From assembly GCF_009498295.1 (NCBI RefSeq), contig NZ_CP040813.1, positions 1,867,001 to 1,931,000 of the forward strand: 64,000 nucleotides of DNA, in the 5' to 3' direction. Position 1 is the stretch's first letter; the number at the start of each line of letters is the position of its first letter. The DNA comes from Oceanihabitans sp. IOP_32. Its GTDB lineage: Bacteria; Bacteroidota; Bacteroidia; Flavobacteriales; Flavobacteriaceae. This document shows positions 10,423 through 19,266 of this stretch, in pieces. A program made the position numbers and the translations under genes. The notes beneath the pieces are model-generated. The model was not told where the DNA came from and did no database searches. It saw only the letters and a list, made by a program, of their open reading frames with translations.

Positions 10423-13227
10423 ATGGAGAAATATGCCTTAGTTTTTTTATTTGGGTTTTTTTCAGTGTGCTCAATTTTCGGACAACAAACAACGATTAAA
10501 GGTAGCGTAAAAGATGCTATAGCTAAAAAACCAATAGCCAATGTAACGGTTGCTATAGAAGACACCAAACAATCAACCCAAACCAATGCCTTAGGGGAAT
10601 TTGCTTTTAATTTTAATGTACCTCTGGGAGAACAGGTTTTAAGAATTTCTAAAATAGGTTATATCTCCAAAAGATATCCCATAGTTGTCTATGAGAACGA
10701 AACGGTGAATATTACCGATATGACTCTTGAAACAGCAGCCTCTAGAAATCAAGATTTATTTACCATAACACTTACCGACGATGAGTTAAATGACGATACT
10801 AGCGCATCTGATAATATCTCAGGATTACTGGCTTCATCTCTAGATGTGTTCCAGCGCACAGCAGCTTTCGAGTTTAGTGCTTCATTTTTCAGAGTTAGAG
10901 GCATGGATTCCAACCACAGTTCTGTTTTAATTAATGGATTGGAGATGAATAAAATCTACAATGGGCGGCCGCAATGGAGTAATTGGGGTGGTATAAACGA
11001 TGTGCTTCGAAATCAAGAATTGGCAGCCAATTTATCGCCGTCCAGCTATACTTTTGGTGGCGTTTTGGGTGCTGTGAATATTAATACTAGAGCCTCCGAA
11101 GCTAGAGCTGGTGGTCGCGTAACCTATTCCTCATCTAATCGCAGTTATACCCATAGGTTGATGGCAACCTATGCCTCTGGTTTGTTAAAGAATAATTGGG
11201 CGTACACCATTTCGGTGGGAAGACGTTGGGGAAATGAGGGGTATCAAGAAGCAACACATTATAAAGCCAATTCGTTTTTTACTGCCGTCGAAAAGAAAAT
11301 TAGCGATGCCCATAGTTTAAATGTAACGGCCATTTACACACCAAATCGCAGAGGGAAATCGTCGCCAAACACACAAGAGGTTTACAATTTAAAAGGTATA
11401 AAATATAACGAATATTGGGGATTTCAAGATGGCGATAAACGCAACTCCAGAATTAAAGAAGTTAACGAGCCCATAATCATGTTAAATCATTATTGGGATT
11501 TTAACAGCAGAACGAGCTTAAATACGAATATTGGCTATCAATTTGGAAAACTTGGCAATAGCCGATTGGATTATAATGGCACCGATTTGGTTAATGGCTT
11601 TCCACAAGGCGGGGGTGCAAATCCCAGCCCGGTCTATTATCAAAAACTACCGAGTTACTTTGAACGCAACTTCCCAAACGATTTACAGTTTGCTTATGTG
11701 GCTTTAAACCAGTTTTTAGAGGATGGCCAAATAGATTGGAATGCCATGTACAGCGCCAATATTAATAATGCCCAACAAGGGGGAAATGCTATTTACGCCT
11801 TGTATGAAGATCGCGTGGATGACACACAAATCTCATTTAATTCTATTTTTAATACCGAATTGAATTCCCATACCACAATTAATGCCGCTGTAAACTACAA
11901 AACTTTAAAATCTGAAAATTTCGCACAAGTTTTAGATCTTTTGGGCGCAACTACCTACTTAGATATTGATGGTTTCGCCACAGATATCGATGAGGCTCAA
12001 AACAACCTATTAAATCCTAATAGACTGGTTAGCGAAGGGGATCGTTTTAAATACAATTACAATATATTGGCTAACGAAATGAGTGCCTACCTTCAAGCGC
12101 AATTTAAATATAGAAAGGTTGATTTTTATGTGTCTGGAAGTGTAAAAAATACGCAATACCAAAGAGAGGGTGTCTATCAAAATGGAGGTTTTCCAGATAA
12201 TTCCTTAGGAAAAGGTGATAAATTAACATTTACAGGCTTTGGAGCCAAAACTGGCATCACTTATAAACTTGCAGGTAACCATATAATTGATGGAAATGCA
12301 GGCTATATTTCTAGAGCACCTTCCATTCAAAACACATTTTCTAACGCAAGGGAAAATCATAATGTAGTGCCTCAAATTTCAGAAGAAAAAATATTAAGTA
12401 CCGATGTCAGTTATATTTTTAGATCATCAATATTAAAAACAAAATTAACAGGGTATTATACCAAAATAGAGGATGCCAGTGACATTGGGTTTTATTTTGC
12501 CGATGGTGTTGGTGGTGATAATGCTGTTTTTGTTCAAGAAATTTTACAGGGCATTGACAAAAAACATTTAGGAGTCGAATTAGGTATAGAGGCTCAAGTG
12601 ACACCAACCATTACTTTGCGGGGTGTGGCATCTGTTGGACAGTTTACTTATGATAATAACCCGAATTTATTTTTATCTACAGAACCCGACGCCGAAGCGA
12701 TTGCAGCGGGATTTGTAGATGGTTTTAAAGATTTTGGAGTATCTAATTTAAAAAACTATAAACTCGCATCTGGGCCGCAAAACGCTTATTCGGTTGGGTT
12801 TGATTACCGCGACCCCGATTTTTGGTGGTTTGGTGCCACCGCCAATTTTTTCTCTAAGATATATGTAGATGTCAATCCCTTAACACGATCGTCCAATTTT
12901 ACAACAGATTTTGATGGTAACCCTTTTAATGATTTTGATGAAGATTTAGCAAGAACATTATTAAAACAAGAACGCTTCGACGATTATATGGTTATTAATT
13001 TGGTGGGCGGAAAATCTTGGAAAATTGGTAACTATTATGTCGGTCTTTTTGCAAGCATCAATAATCTTTTAGACGAAGTTTATAAAACTGGTGGTTTCGA
13101 ACAAGGCAGGAATGCAAATTATAGAGAATTAAGAGATGATAAAGCGTTAGACAAACCCATTTTCGGATCAAAATATTGGTACGGCCGTGGCACGACTTAT
13201 TTCTTGAATTTAAATGTTAGATTTTAA
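10423..13227 (+). CDS. TonB-dependent outer-membrane receptor, partner of DUF5689 lipoprotein
   Basis: A 934-residue outer-membrane receptor. A signal peptide (LVFLFGFFSVCSIF, cleavage near FGQ) is followed by a carboxypeptidase-like beta-sandwich domain (about 22-105), a plug with FRVRGMDSNHSSVLINGLEMN and WSNWGGI (about 185-195), and a barrel ending in LNVRF. It is related to the receptor at 5744-8374. The DUF5689 lipoprotein gene follows after 11 bp, in the position SusD would occupy, and a secreted EEP enzyme is divergent 121 bp upstream, so the intergenic region should hold back-to-back promoters. A role in uptake of nucleic-acid breakdown products or phosphate esters is an inference from context; nothing in the receptor itself fixes the substrate. 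Confidence 0.93.
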   Translation: MEKYALVFLFGFFSVCSIFGQQTTIKGSVKDAIAKKPIANVTVAIEDTKQSTQTNALGEFAFNFNVPLGEQVLRISKIGYISKRYPIVVYENETVNITDMTLETAASRNQDLFTITLTDDELNDDTSASDNISGLLASSLDVFQRTAAFEFSASFFRVRGMDSNHSSVLINGLEMNKIYNGRPQWSNWGGINDVLRNQELAANLSPSSYTFGGVLGAVNINTRASEARAGGRVTYSSSNRSYTHRLMATYASGLLKNNWAYTISVGRRWGNEGYQEATHYKANSFFTAVEKKISDAHSLNVTAIYTPNRRGKSSPNTQEVYNLKGIKYNEYWGFQDGDKRNSRIKEVNEPIIMLNHYWDFNSRTSLNTNIGYQFGKLGNSRLDYNGTDLVNGFPQGGGANPSPVYYQKLPSYFERNFPNDLQFAYVALNQFLEDGQIDWNAMYSANINNAQQGGNAIYALYEDRVDDTQISFNSIFNTELNSHTTINAAVNYKTLKSENFAQVLDLLGATTYLDIDGFATDIDEAQNNLLNPNRLVSEGDRFKYNYNILANEMSAYLQAQFKYRKVDFYVSGSVKNTQYQREGVYQNGGFPDNSLGKGDKLTFTGFGAKTGITYKLAGNHIIDGNAGYISRAPSIQNTFSNARENHNVVPQISEEKILSTDVSYIFRSSILKTKLTGYYTKIEDASDIGFYFADGVGGDNAVFVQEILQGIDKKHLGVELGIEAQVTPTITLRGVASVGQFTYDNNPNLFLSTEPDAEAIAAGFVDGFKDFGVSNLKNYKLASGPQNAYSVGFDYRDPDFWWFGATANFFSKIYVDVNPLTRSSNFTTDFDGNPFNDFDEDLARTLLKQERFDDYMVINLVGGKSWKIGNYYVGLFASINNLLDEVYKTGGFEQGRNANYRELRDDKALDKPIFGSKYWYGRGTTYFLNLNVRF

Positions 13228-13238
13228 ATGTATTCATT

Positions 13239-14684
13239 ATGAAAAACTTCAGCAAATTAAAAATAGTACTAAGTGTTGTTTTAACGCTTTTGTTCATTAT
13301 GTCTTGCGTAAAGGACGACGATTTTAAAGTCCCAGATGTTTCAATAACCGAACCTGAAATCCCTCAAGATAAAATAACAACCTTTAATGCTATTAAATCG
13401 CTTTACGAACAAGCCAAAAATAATGGTAATGCCACCGTTATTTTAGATGATGACAACCCGTTGTATATACAAGGTTATGTAATTTCTTCAGATAAATCGG
13501 GTAATTTTTTTGAAGAGCTTATCATTCAAAATAAAACCGATGGGAGTAGTCCAGATAACGACCCTAGATTGGGTTTTAAAATTAGTATAAATGCCAATAA
13601 CTTATCCGACACTTATCAATTTGGGCAAAAAGTTTACGTAAAACTTGCCGGCTTAACCGTGGGTGAAAGTAACGGCGTTTTAACCCTAGGCAAAGGTGAT
13701 GCGGTAACGGTAAAACAAATACAGGAAGCAGAATATAAAGATATTGTAATACGAAGCAACGACATTGCAAGTATAAGCCCAAAAGTTGCGGCCTTATCAG
13801 ATTTAAATGCATGGGATGAAAACACCTTGATCCAATTAAATAATATGCAGTTAAATCGGTTTCAAATGGGAGCCACCTACGCCAGCGAATCTATTGACGA
13901 ATTTGATGGTGATCGTTTACTGGAAAGCTGCGATTCTGGTATTTCAATGGTTTTGCAAACCAGTACCTTTGCCGATTTTAAATCTTTAATCGTTCCGCAA
14001 GGGCAAGGCACGGTTACTGGTGTTTTTAGTCGGGATTTTCGTGATAACTATAATGTGTTAATTATTAACAGTACTCAAGATATTAGCCTAGATGGTGAAG
14101 TGCGTTGCGATCCCATAGAACTGGACTGCGGTTTAGCTACAACTGTTGGTACGGGGAATTTACTCATGGAAGACTTTGAGTCTCAAAAAAACAACAAGCC
14201 TATAGTTATTGCAGGTTGGACCAATTATATGGAAACAGGCACAGTTGCTTGGGAAGGCTACTCGTCAACTTCATCGAATGCATCTTTGGGGCGCTCTGCA
14301 AGGTTTCAACCCGCTAGTTCTGGAGATCTTAGTAATATTGGATGGTTAATTACCCCAGCCATTAATTTAGATGCTCAAGAAGGCGAAACACTGCGTTTTA
14401 AAACCTCAAACAGTATGGCAGATAGTAGTTTTATGGAAGTCTTATATTCACTAGATTGGAATGGAGATGAAGCCACTATTACAAGTGCCACTTGGGGTGT
14501 ATTATCTGCGGCTTATGTTGTGAAAAACACCGACTCTTTCGTACCGTGGTTTAACTCTGGAACTGTCGATTTATCTTGTGCTACAGGTATTATGCACATT
14601 GCATTTAAATATACAGGAAGCGGACAAGATACTTTTGATGGGGTGTATGAATTGGATGATATTCGTATTGATTATGTTGAGTAA
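13239..14684 (+). CDS. DUF5689 / choice-of-anchor J domain lipoprotein
   Basis: A 481-residue surface or periplasmic lipoprotein. The signal peptide ends in a lipobox (LLFIMSC, Cys about 23) followed by DDD, an acidic +2 region often seen in surface-exposed Bacteroidota lipoproteins. Residues about 45-280 fit DUF5689, an OB-fold-like domain (IQGYVISSDKSGNFFEELIIQN... and VYVKLAGLTVG). Residues about 300-480 look like a jelly-roll choice-of-anchor J domain (EDFESQKNNKPIVIAGWTNY... through ELDDIRIDYVE). It follows the TonB-dependent receptor by 11 bp and is presumably cotranscribed. It probably captures a ligand and passes it to the receptor, in the manner of SusD; this is inference. A truncated MITE lies directly after its stop. 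Confidence 0.85.
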   Translation: MKNFSKLKIVLSVVLTLLFIMSCVKDDDFKVPDVSITEPEIPQDKITTFNAIKSLYEQAKNNGNATVILDDDNPLYIQGYVISSDKSGNFFEELIIQNKTDGSSPDNDPRLGFKISINANNLSDTYQFGQKVYVKLAGLTVGESNGVLTLGKGDAVTVKQIQEAEYKDIVIRSNDIASISPKVAALSDLNAWDENTLIQLNNMQLNRFQMGATYASESIDEFDGDRLLESCDSGISMVLQTSTFADFKSLIVPQGQGTVTGVFSRDFRDNYNVLIINSTQDISLDGEVRCDPIELDCGLATTVGTGNLLMEDFESQKNNKPIVIAGWTNYMETGTVAWEGYSSTSSNASLGRSARFQPASSGDLSNIGWLITPAINLDAQEGETLRFKTSNSMADSSFMEVLYSLDWNGDEATITSATWGVLSAAYVVKNTDSFVPWFNSGTVDLSCATGIMHIAFKYTGSGQDTFDGVYELDDIRIDYVE

Positions 14685-14693
14685 CACCAATTT

Positions 14694-14750
14694 AGTTGAG
14701 TAATGTCGTGTTAATAAATTTAATTATGACGTGATGAGTTAAAATAGAAA
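14694..14750 (-). repeat. Truncated MITE-like element, copy G
   Basis: ACACCAATTTAGTTGAG followed by TAATGTCGTGTTAATAAATTTAATTAT resembles one end of the MITE family in the same order as copy C (51451). After about 55 bp the similarity is lost and no opposite end is found, so this is a decayed or truncated copy. It begins 9 bp after the DUF5689 gene stop. The rest of the gap to 14846 shows nothing further. Confidence 0.5.
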
Positions 14751-14845
14751 ATTGTTAGTACCTGTTTTACCAAAAGGTGGGTAGTATTTAATAGTACAAT
14801 GATTTTCGCAATTAGGATGGCACTATTATTAAAATATTTACGTTG

Positions 14846-14878
14846 TTGGCAGTAATTTTTTTATATTGAGTAAATTTG
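14846..14878 (+). promoter_or_regulatory. Promoter of the two-gene PIN module
   Basis: TTG at 14846-14848, a 22-bp spacer and TAAATTTG at 14871-14878 fit the Bacteroidota promoter. The -7 element would put transcription start at about 14883-14886, which rules out TTG 14876 as translation start and leaves GTG 14891 with a leader of only a few bases. Confidence 0.65.
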
Positions 14879-14890
14879 TATTTTAGAAAC

Positions 14891-15658
14891 GTGGAAGAGC
14901 AAGGTTACATAGAGTTAAAGGTTAGTAATAAGGATAATACCTTAAGTCCTAAAGACATTGATTTAAACGAAGTAATAGACTTTATATCGAATGTAGAATC
15001 CTTCTTGTACCCAAATCGGAAAGAGAAACAAAATCGACCACATATATCCTATGATATAGAAGAAGGTTCAGCCAAGCATAAATTCTTTTTGCCAATAACC
15101 GCTGTAATATTATTTAATGGATTAACTAGTGAAATAAAAAACAGAAACAATCTTGATTTTTTAGATTACAAAAGACAATCTATAATTGATAAATTTCAAA
15201 AAAAGGCCATTAAAGAAGGGTATATAATTGAGTTTAATAATTCGATTTCAAAAAAAACCACTTTAGTTATAGATTATACTACAAATTTCGAGATGATTGC
15301 CCCAGCTTTTTATGAAAGTGAGTTTTATCTTTATGGTGAAATCTATCAAGAAGGGGGTAAAAACCCGAATTTACATATAAGCACTAATAAGTATGGTAAT
15401 CTCACAATTGCTGCTACCAAAGAGCAGATAATGGATGGAGAGAAAAAAACATATAAGCCTTACGGAATTAAAGTTCGAGGAAAAAAAAGTTTTGAAGATG
15501 ATAAATTATCTGATTTAGAATTAATTGAATTCATTCAATATAAACCTGTTTTTAACAAATCTCTGTTAGAAAAGGTCATTGAAAAAGCATCTGTCAACTT
15601 AAGTAAAATAACAAATGTCGATGCTTGGGTTGATGACTTAAAAACAGATGGGATATGA
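14891..15658 (+). CDS. Unknown protein paired with a PIN-domain nuclease (possible antitoxin or sensor)
   Basis: A 255-residue soluble protein that I do not recognise as a named family. GTG 14891 (EEQGYIELKVSN) is chosen because a TAnnTTTG element overlaps the upstream TTG. It has no signal peptide and no long hydrophobic segment apart from a short stretch at about residue 74 (FFLPITAVILFNGLT). It is Lys/Glu-rich with mixed alpha/beta character. The C terminus (residues 205-255) reads like helical partner-binding sequence (DLELIEFIQYKPVFNKSLLEKVIEKAS). Its stop overlaps the PIN gene start by 4 bp (ATGA), a common toxin-antitoxin arrangement, but at this size it is much larger than a usual VapB. 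Antitoxin or sensor are both possible. Confidence 0.7.
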   Translation: MEEQGYIELKVSNKDNTLSPKDIDLNEVIDFISNVESFLYPNRKEKQNRPHISYDIEEGSAKHKFFLPITAVILFNGLTSEIKNRNNLDFLDYKRQSIIDKFQKKAIKEGYIIEFNNSISKKTTLVIDYTTNFEMIAPAFYESEFYLYGEIYQEGGKNPNLHISTNKYGNLTIAATKEQIMDGEKKTYKPYGIKVRGKKSFEDDKLSDLELIEFIQYKPVFNKSLLEKVIEKASVNLSKITNVDAWVDDLKTDGI

Positions 15659-16137
15659 AAGGTATAAGAAGTGTTCTTTTAGATAATTCTTTTTGTATTC
15701 GATTACTAAAATCCGATGATGACTACCACCAAAATGCTATAAATTATTTTGAGCACTTTCTAGAAAATGGAATTGAGATGTACCTTTCTACTATTGTAGT
15801 CAGTGAATATGCAGTTGGTGATAATCCAGATAATTTACTTTCTTTAAATGCATTCAGATTATTGGAATTTGATTATGCTGATGCCAAAACTGCTGGAAGT
15901 TTTTTTTTAGAGCTCAAAGAAAATGAGGGTCTCAGAGAATCTGAACAAAGAAAAGTAATAATCAACGATATTAAATTGTTTTCACAAATTCATAATAGAA
16001 AAATTGACGCTTATATCACAAAGGATAGAAAATCTTTAGCTAAAATGATTGAACCTTTAGGGATATCACATAATTTAAACTTTGAGTTTATTGACTTGGC
16101 AATTCCGCTTAATGATAGATTGGGAAGATTGTTTTAA
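15655..16137 (+). CDS. PIN-domain putative ribonuclease (VapC-like toxin candidate)
   Basis: A 160-residue protein with the acidic constellation of PIN-domain ribonucleases: D10 in SVLLDNSFCIRLL, E51 in STIVVSEYAVGD, D105 in VIINDIKLFSQIHNRKIDAYI and D124 in TKDRKS. The predicted beta-alpha order and the length fit VapC-like enzymes, which cleave tRNA or rRNA when freed from their antitoxin. The start overlaps the upstream stop by 4 bp, so translation is coupled to the 255-residue partner. PIN membership is well supported by the four acids; toxin activity and target are inference. Both genes are AT-rich and lie between a truncated MITE and a complete MITE, consistent with an accessory module. 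Confidence 0.8.
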   Translation: MKGIRSVLLDNSFCIRLLKSDDDYHQNAINYFEHFLENGIEMYLSTIVVSEYAVGDNPDNLLSLNAFRLLEFDYADAKTAGSFFLELKENEGLRESEQRKVIINDIKLFSQIHNRKIDAYITKDRKSLAKMIEPLGISHNLNFEFIDLAIPLNDRLGRLF

Positions 16138-16208
16138 ATTGTAACTAACTAATTAGGTTCAGTTATTAGAATCGCAGAAAGTATTTAATAAAACAGTAAA
16201 TTCGCCAA

Positions 16209-16586
16209 ATGACAGTTTTCGATCAGTTTTACTATTCTGTATTTTCGTTTTACAAAAAACGCTACAAGCAAAAAGCCAATACTATGGCTTTGGTTTACGT
16301 CTCTATGCTTCAAATAAGTTTATTGTTGCTTTTGGGGTGTTTTTCGGCCGCTTTTTTTAGTCAAATGCATGCCGATACCATGTCCAGCACCAGTGCATGG
16401 ACTTTATTTGCTATAGCTTCTATTGGGATTCATTTTAAAAACTGGATCCAATACACCGGCAAAAAACGAATGATGATAAACGCCAAAATGGTGAAAAAGA
16501 AAAAACCACAGACTAACATTGGCTTGCTTTGGGCTTTACCTATTATTGCCTTAGCCTTGGCTTTTGTTATGCTTCAAGCCATTTAG
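16209..16586 (+). CDS. Small membrane protein of unknown function
   Basis: A 125-residue protein with three hydrophobic segments at about residues 27-49, 60-76 and 104-123, and a basic loop at 82-101 (KKRMMINAKMVKKKKPQ), which should be cytoplasmic by the positive-inside rule. The N terminus (FDQFYYSVFSFYKKRYKQKAN) is aromatic and basic. No catalytic motif is visible. It stands alone on the plus strand, followed by MITE copy B and convergent with the second EEP gene. I cannot assign a function. Confidence 0.7.
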   Translation: MTVFDQFYYSVFSFYKKRYKQKANTMALVYVSMLQISLLLLLGCFSAAFFSQMHADTMSSTSAWTLFAIASIGIHFKNWIQYTGKKRMMINAKMVKKKKPQTNIGLLWALPIIALALAFVMLQAI

Positions 16587-16654
16587 TTAGAATTTTGAAA
16601 ACCAGATAGCAATAGGTATTGTTATCTTTAAACCATTGGGCTTCTTGTTGGTTA

Positions 16655-16915
16655 TACCAAATTAGCCATGTCATGCCGCATATAATTTGTTTACTCACAT
16701 TTTTCTATGTTATAAATAGGTGTTCATGATGTGCTTCGCAGTTCTTTTTCGCCCATATTTCGGTATAAAATAAAACCATAACTCAGGCTATGCTTTGATT
16801 TTAGCTCACGCTTCTATTATTTTAAAATAATGAGTTCGTGAATCTGCGATTTCTATCTCATCTGAACAAAAAATAATTCAAATTAATAATACGACATTTC
16901 AAAACTAAATTGGTA
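16655..16915 (+). repeat. MITE-like element, copy B (long form, 261 bp)
   Basis: It has the same ends as copy A (TACCAAATTAG ... CTAAATTGGTA) and is flanked by a perfect TTA duplication (16652-16654 and 16916-16918). About seven substitutions and one 1-bp gap separate it from copy A over 262 bp. It contains both extra hairpin modules. It lies between convergent genes, 16 bp after the end of the second EEP gene. The remaining bases of the 345-bp gene-free stretch (16587-16651) show nothing. Confidence 0.85.
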
Positions 16916-16931
16916 TTAAAACGCATTAAAA

Positions 16932-17900
16932 TCAACGCTTAAAGACGATGTAGACTGGAAAATGATCGCTGTAACCGCCTTGGTATTTTTTACCGATATA
17001 GGTTCTAAATGGCGTCCCTTTAAATTTGCCATCTAAAACCTTTAAAAAATCTTCATCAAAAATATTGGCGGTATCATATTCAAAAAATTCATCTGAAGTT
17101 TTAAGAAAATGGTTCGAAATCAAAATTTGATCAAATAAATACCATTGTCTTCTGTAATAGGTAGACCCTCGGCTAAAAGTGCGCAGGGTTTCCATAGGAT
17201 TGTAAAAATCAAAGGTATTTACCAATTGTTTTACGCTATGGTTATGCGGCTCGTCATTAAAATCGCCAACAAGAATAATTTTTGAGTTATCATTTGCTAA
17301 GCGTAATATATTAATAATTTCACCTAATTTATTTGAAGAAGCTATGCGCTTGGGCTCCGTTTCTTTTTCGCCTTCACGCCTAGAGGGCCAATGATTCACG
17401 ATAACATGAATAGACTCCCCATCAAGTACACCAGAAACCAACAAAATATCTCGAGTGTAATTAGTTAAGCCGTCTGTATGGGGTAGTTTAATAGTAAATG
17501 TTTTAGAGGTAGCAACATCAAAAACATTAGCGTTGTATAATAAAGCGACATCAATACCACGTTGGTCTAAAGAATTGTTGTGAATATATTTGTAATTTAA
17601 ATGCTTCAAATGCTTCGATGTTATTAAATCTTTTAAAACACTATCGCTTCCAACTTCGCACAATCCAACAATCGCTGGATGTTTTCCGGTTTCTTTTCGC
17701 CCTATTTTAGAAATGCTAAAGCCTAATTTTTCAATTTTATCTTGGTAGCGTTTGGCTGTCCAGTTTTTTAAGACGGTTGGCGAAAAATACTGATGGTTTG
17801 CATGGACATTCGTTCTAAAATCAAATAAATTTTCACAATTATAAAAGGCCACAGTTTGTGTGTTGTGTTTAATCGAGTTATCATCAAAAGGGTGAGTCAT
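16932..17900 (-). CDS. Cytoplasmic EEP-family protein (paralogue of the secreted enzyme)
   Basis: A 322-residue EEP-fold phosphodiesterase/phosphatase. The motifs line up with the paralogue at 9240-10301: AFYNCENLFD, VGLCEVGSDSVL (catalytic E), DVALLY, VNHWPSRREGEKETEPKR (catalytic H), LVGDFNDEPHNHSV (D, N) and YSDHFPVYIV. There is no signal peptide (MTHPFDDNSIKHNTQ), so it should be cytoplasmic, which separates its job from that of the exported paralogue. It stands alone; divergent hflX starts 151 bp away. The substrate is unknown. Both paralogues carry a long-form MITE just beyond their stop codon. Confidence 0.88.
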   Translation of the reverse strand: MTHPFDDNSIKHNTQTVAFYNCENLFDFRTNVHANHQYFSPTVLKNWTAKRYQDKIEKLGFSISKIGRKETGKHPAIVGLCEVGSDSVLKDLITSKHLKHLNYKYIHNNSLDQRGIDVALLYNANVFDVATSKTFTIKLPHTDGLTNYTRDILLVSGVLDGESIHVIVNHWPSRREGEKETEPKRIASSNKLGEIINILRLANDNSKIILVGDFNDEPHNHSVKQLVNTFDFYNPMETLRTFSRGSTYYRRQWYLFDQILISNHFLKTSDEFFEYDTANIFDEDFLKVLDGKFKGTPFRTYIGKKYQGGYSDHFPVYIVFKR

Positions 17901-18039
17901 ACTTCAAAAATAGATTTAAAAATCTTAAAAGATAGATTTTATCCCGTTGTCTTCCGTATATATAAATACGTCAAATGTAATGCAAACGATATAAAACCGA
18001 TCAAAGCATTCTTTTTTAACAAAAATGACGGCAATTACG

Positions 18040-18047
18040 TAACTTTG
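18040..18047 (+). promoter_or_regulatory. Bacteroidota -7 element for hflX
   Basis: TAACTTTG matches TAnnTTTG and ends 4 bp before the hflX ATG (18052), so the transcript would be leaderless or nearly so. No TTG is found at the expected -33 distance, so this is moderate support only. Confidence 0.5.
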
Positions 18048-18051
18048 CAAC

Positions 18052-19266
18052 ATGATAGAAGAGATAGACTTAAATTTAGAAAGAGCTGTTTTAATAGGTG
18101 TGATAACCAAAGAACAAAACGAAGAAAAATCTAAAGAGTATTTAGACGAACTAGAGTTTTTAACCTTTACCGCTGGAGGAAACGCCATAAAACGCTTTAC
18201 GCAAAAAATGGACATGCCAAATCCTAAAACCTTTATAGGAACCGGCAAGATGGAAGAAGTGCGTCAATTTATTGAAGATAATGATATTGGTACGGCTATT
18301 TTTGATGACGAATTGTCTGCCGCACAAGAGCGCAACATCAGTAAAATACTTAATGTAAAGGTACTTGATAGAACCAATTTAATACTCGATATTTTTGCTC
18401 AACGCGCCAAAACCAGTTATGCCAGAACACAGGTAGAATTAGCACAATGCGAATATTTGCTACCACGCTTAAAAGGGATGTGGACGCACCTTGAGCGCCA
18501 AAGAGGTGGTATTGGTATGCGTGGTCCTGGTGAAACCGAGATTGAGACCGATAGACGTATAGTGCGCGATAAAATCACCTTATTAAAAGAACGCATAAAA
18601 ACTATCGATAAACAAATGGCTGTGCAGCGTGGTAATCGGGGTAAAATGGTGCGCGTGGCTTTGGTGGGTTATACCAATGTTGGGAAATCGACCTTAATGA
18701 ATGTGATAAGTAAAAGCGATGTCTTTGCCGAAAACAAATTGTTCGCCACGCTAGATACCACGGTTAGAAAAGTGGTGATTAAAAACCTGCCCTTTTTATT
18801 AACCGATACCGTAGGTTTTATTAGAAAACTGCCAACACAATTGGTAGATAGTTTTAAAAGTACCTTAGACGAGGTTAGAGAAGCCGATTTACTCCTGCAT
18901 GTTGTCGATATTTCGCATCATAATTTTGAAGAGCATATCGAATCGGTTGAGAAAATTTTAGGTGAAATAGATTGTGGTGATAAGCCAACCATTATGGTGT
19001 TTAATAAAATTGATGCTTATGAAGCAGAGCCTTTTGAAGCAGACGATTTAGAAACAGAGCGCACCTCTATGCACTATTCTCTTGAAGAATGGAAAAAAAC
19101 ATGGATGAATAAAGTGGGCAACAATGCTTTGTTTATTTCGGCATTAAATAAAGAAAATATAGAGGATTTTAAGGCCCGCATTTACGATGAGGTACGAGAT
19201 ATCCATATTACACGTTTTCCTTACAACCATTTTCTTTATCCAGATTATAAAGAGGCTCAAGAGTAA
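18052..19266 (+). CDS. hflX: GTPase HflX
   Basis: A ribosome-associated GTPase that splits stalled 70S ribosomes under stress. It has 404 residues with an N-terminal HflX domain (about 1-190, including NPKTFIGTGKMEEV and the ERQRGGIGMRGPGETEIETDRR linker). The G domain follows: G1 GYTNVGKST (about 205), G3 DTVGF (about 250), G4 NKID (about 320) and G5-like SALNKEN. All GTP-binding motifs are intact. The product would start within a few bases of the predicted transcription start. It stands alone between the divergent EEP gene and the downstream PBP gene. The identification is secure. Confidence 0.96.
   Translation: MIEEIDLNLERAVLIGVITKEQNEEKSKEYLDELEFLTFTAGGNAIKRFTQKMDMPNPKTFIGTGKMEEVRQFIEDNDIGTAIFDDELSAAQERNISKILNVKVLDRTNLILDIFAQRAKTSYARTQVELAQCEYLLPRLKGMWTHLERQRGGIGMRGPGETEIETDRRIVRDKITLLKERIKTIDKQMAVQRGNRGKMVRVALVGYTNVGKSTLMNVISKSDVFAENKLFATLDTTVRKVVIKNLPFLLTDTVGFIRKLPTQLVDSFKSTLDEVREADLLLHVVDISHHNFEEHIESVEKILGEIDCGDKPTIMVFNKIDAYEAEPFEADDLETERTSMHYSLEEWKKTWMNKVGNNALFISALNKENIEDFKARIYDEVRDIHITRFPYNHFLYPDYKEAQE

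Noticed and set aside
5744-14684. SusCD-type glycan loci
   Set aside because: No SusD homologue is present; the DUF5689 lipoprotein has a different domain plan and the linked enzyme is a phosphodiesterase-fold protein.
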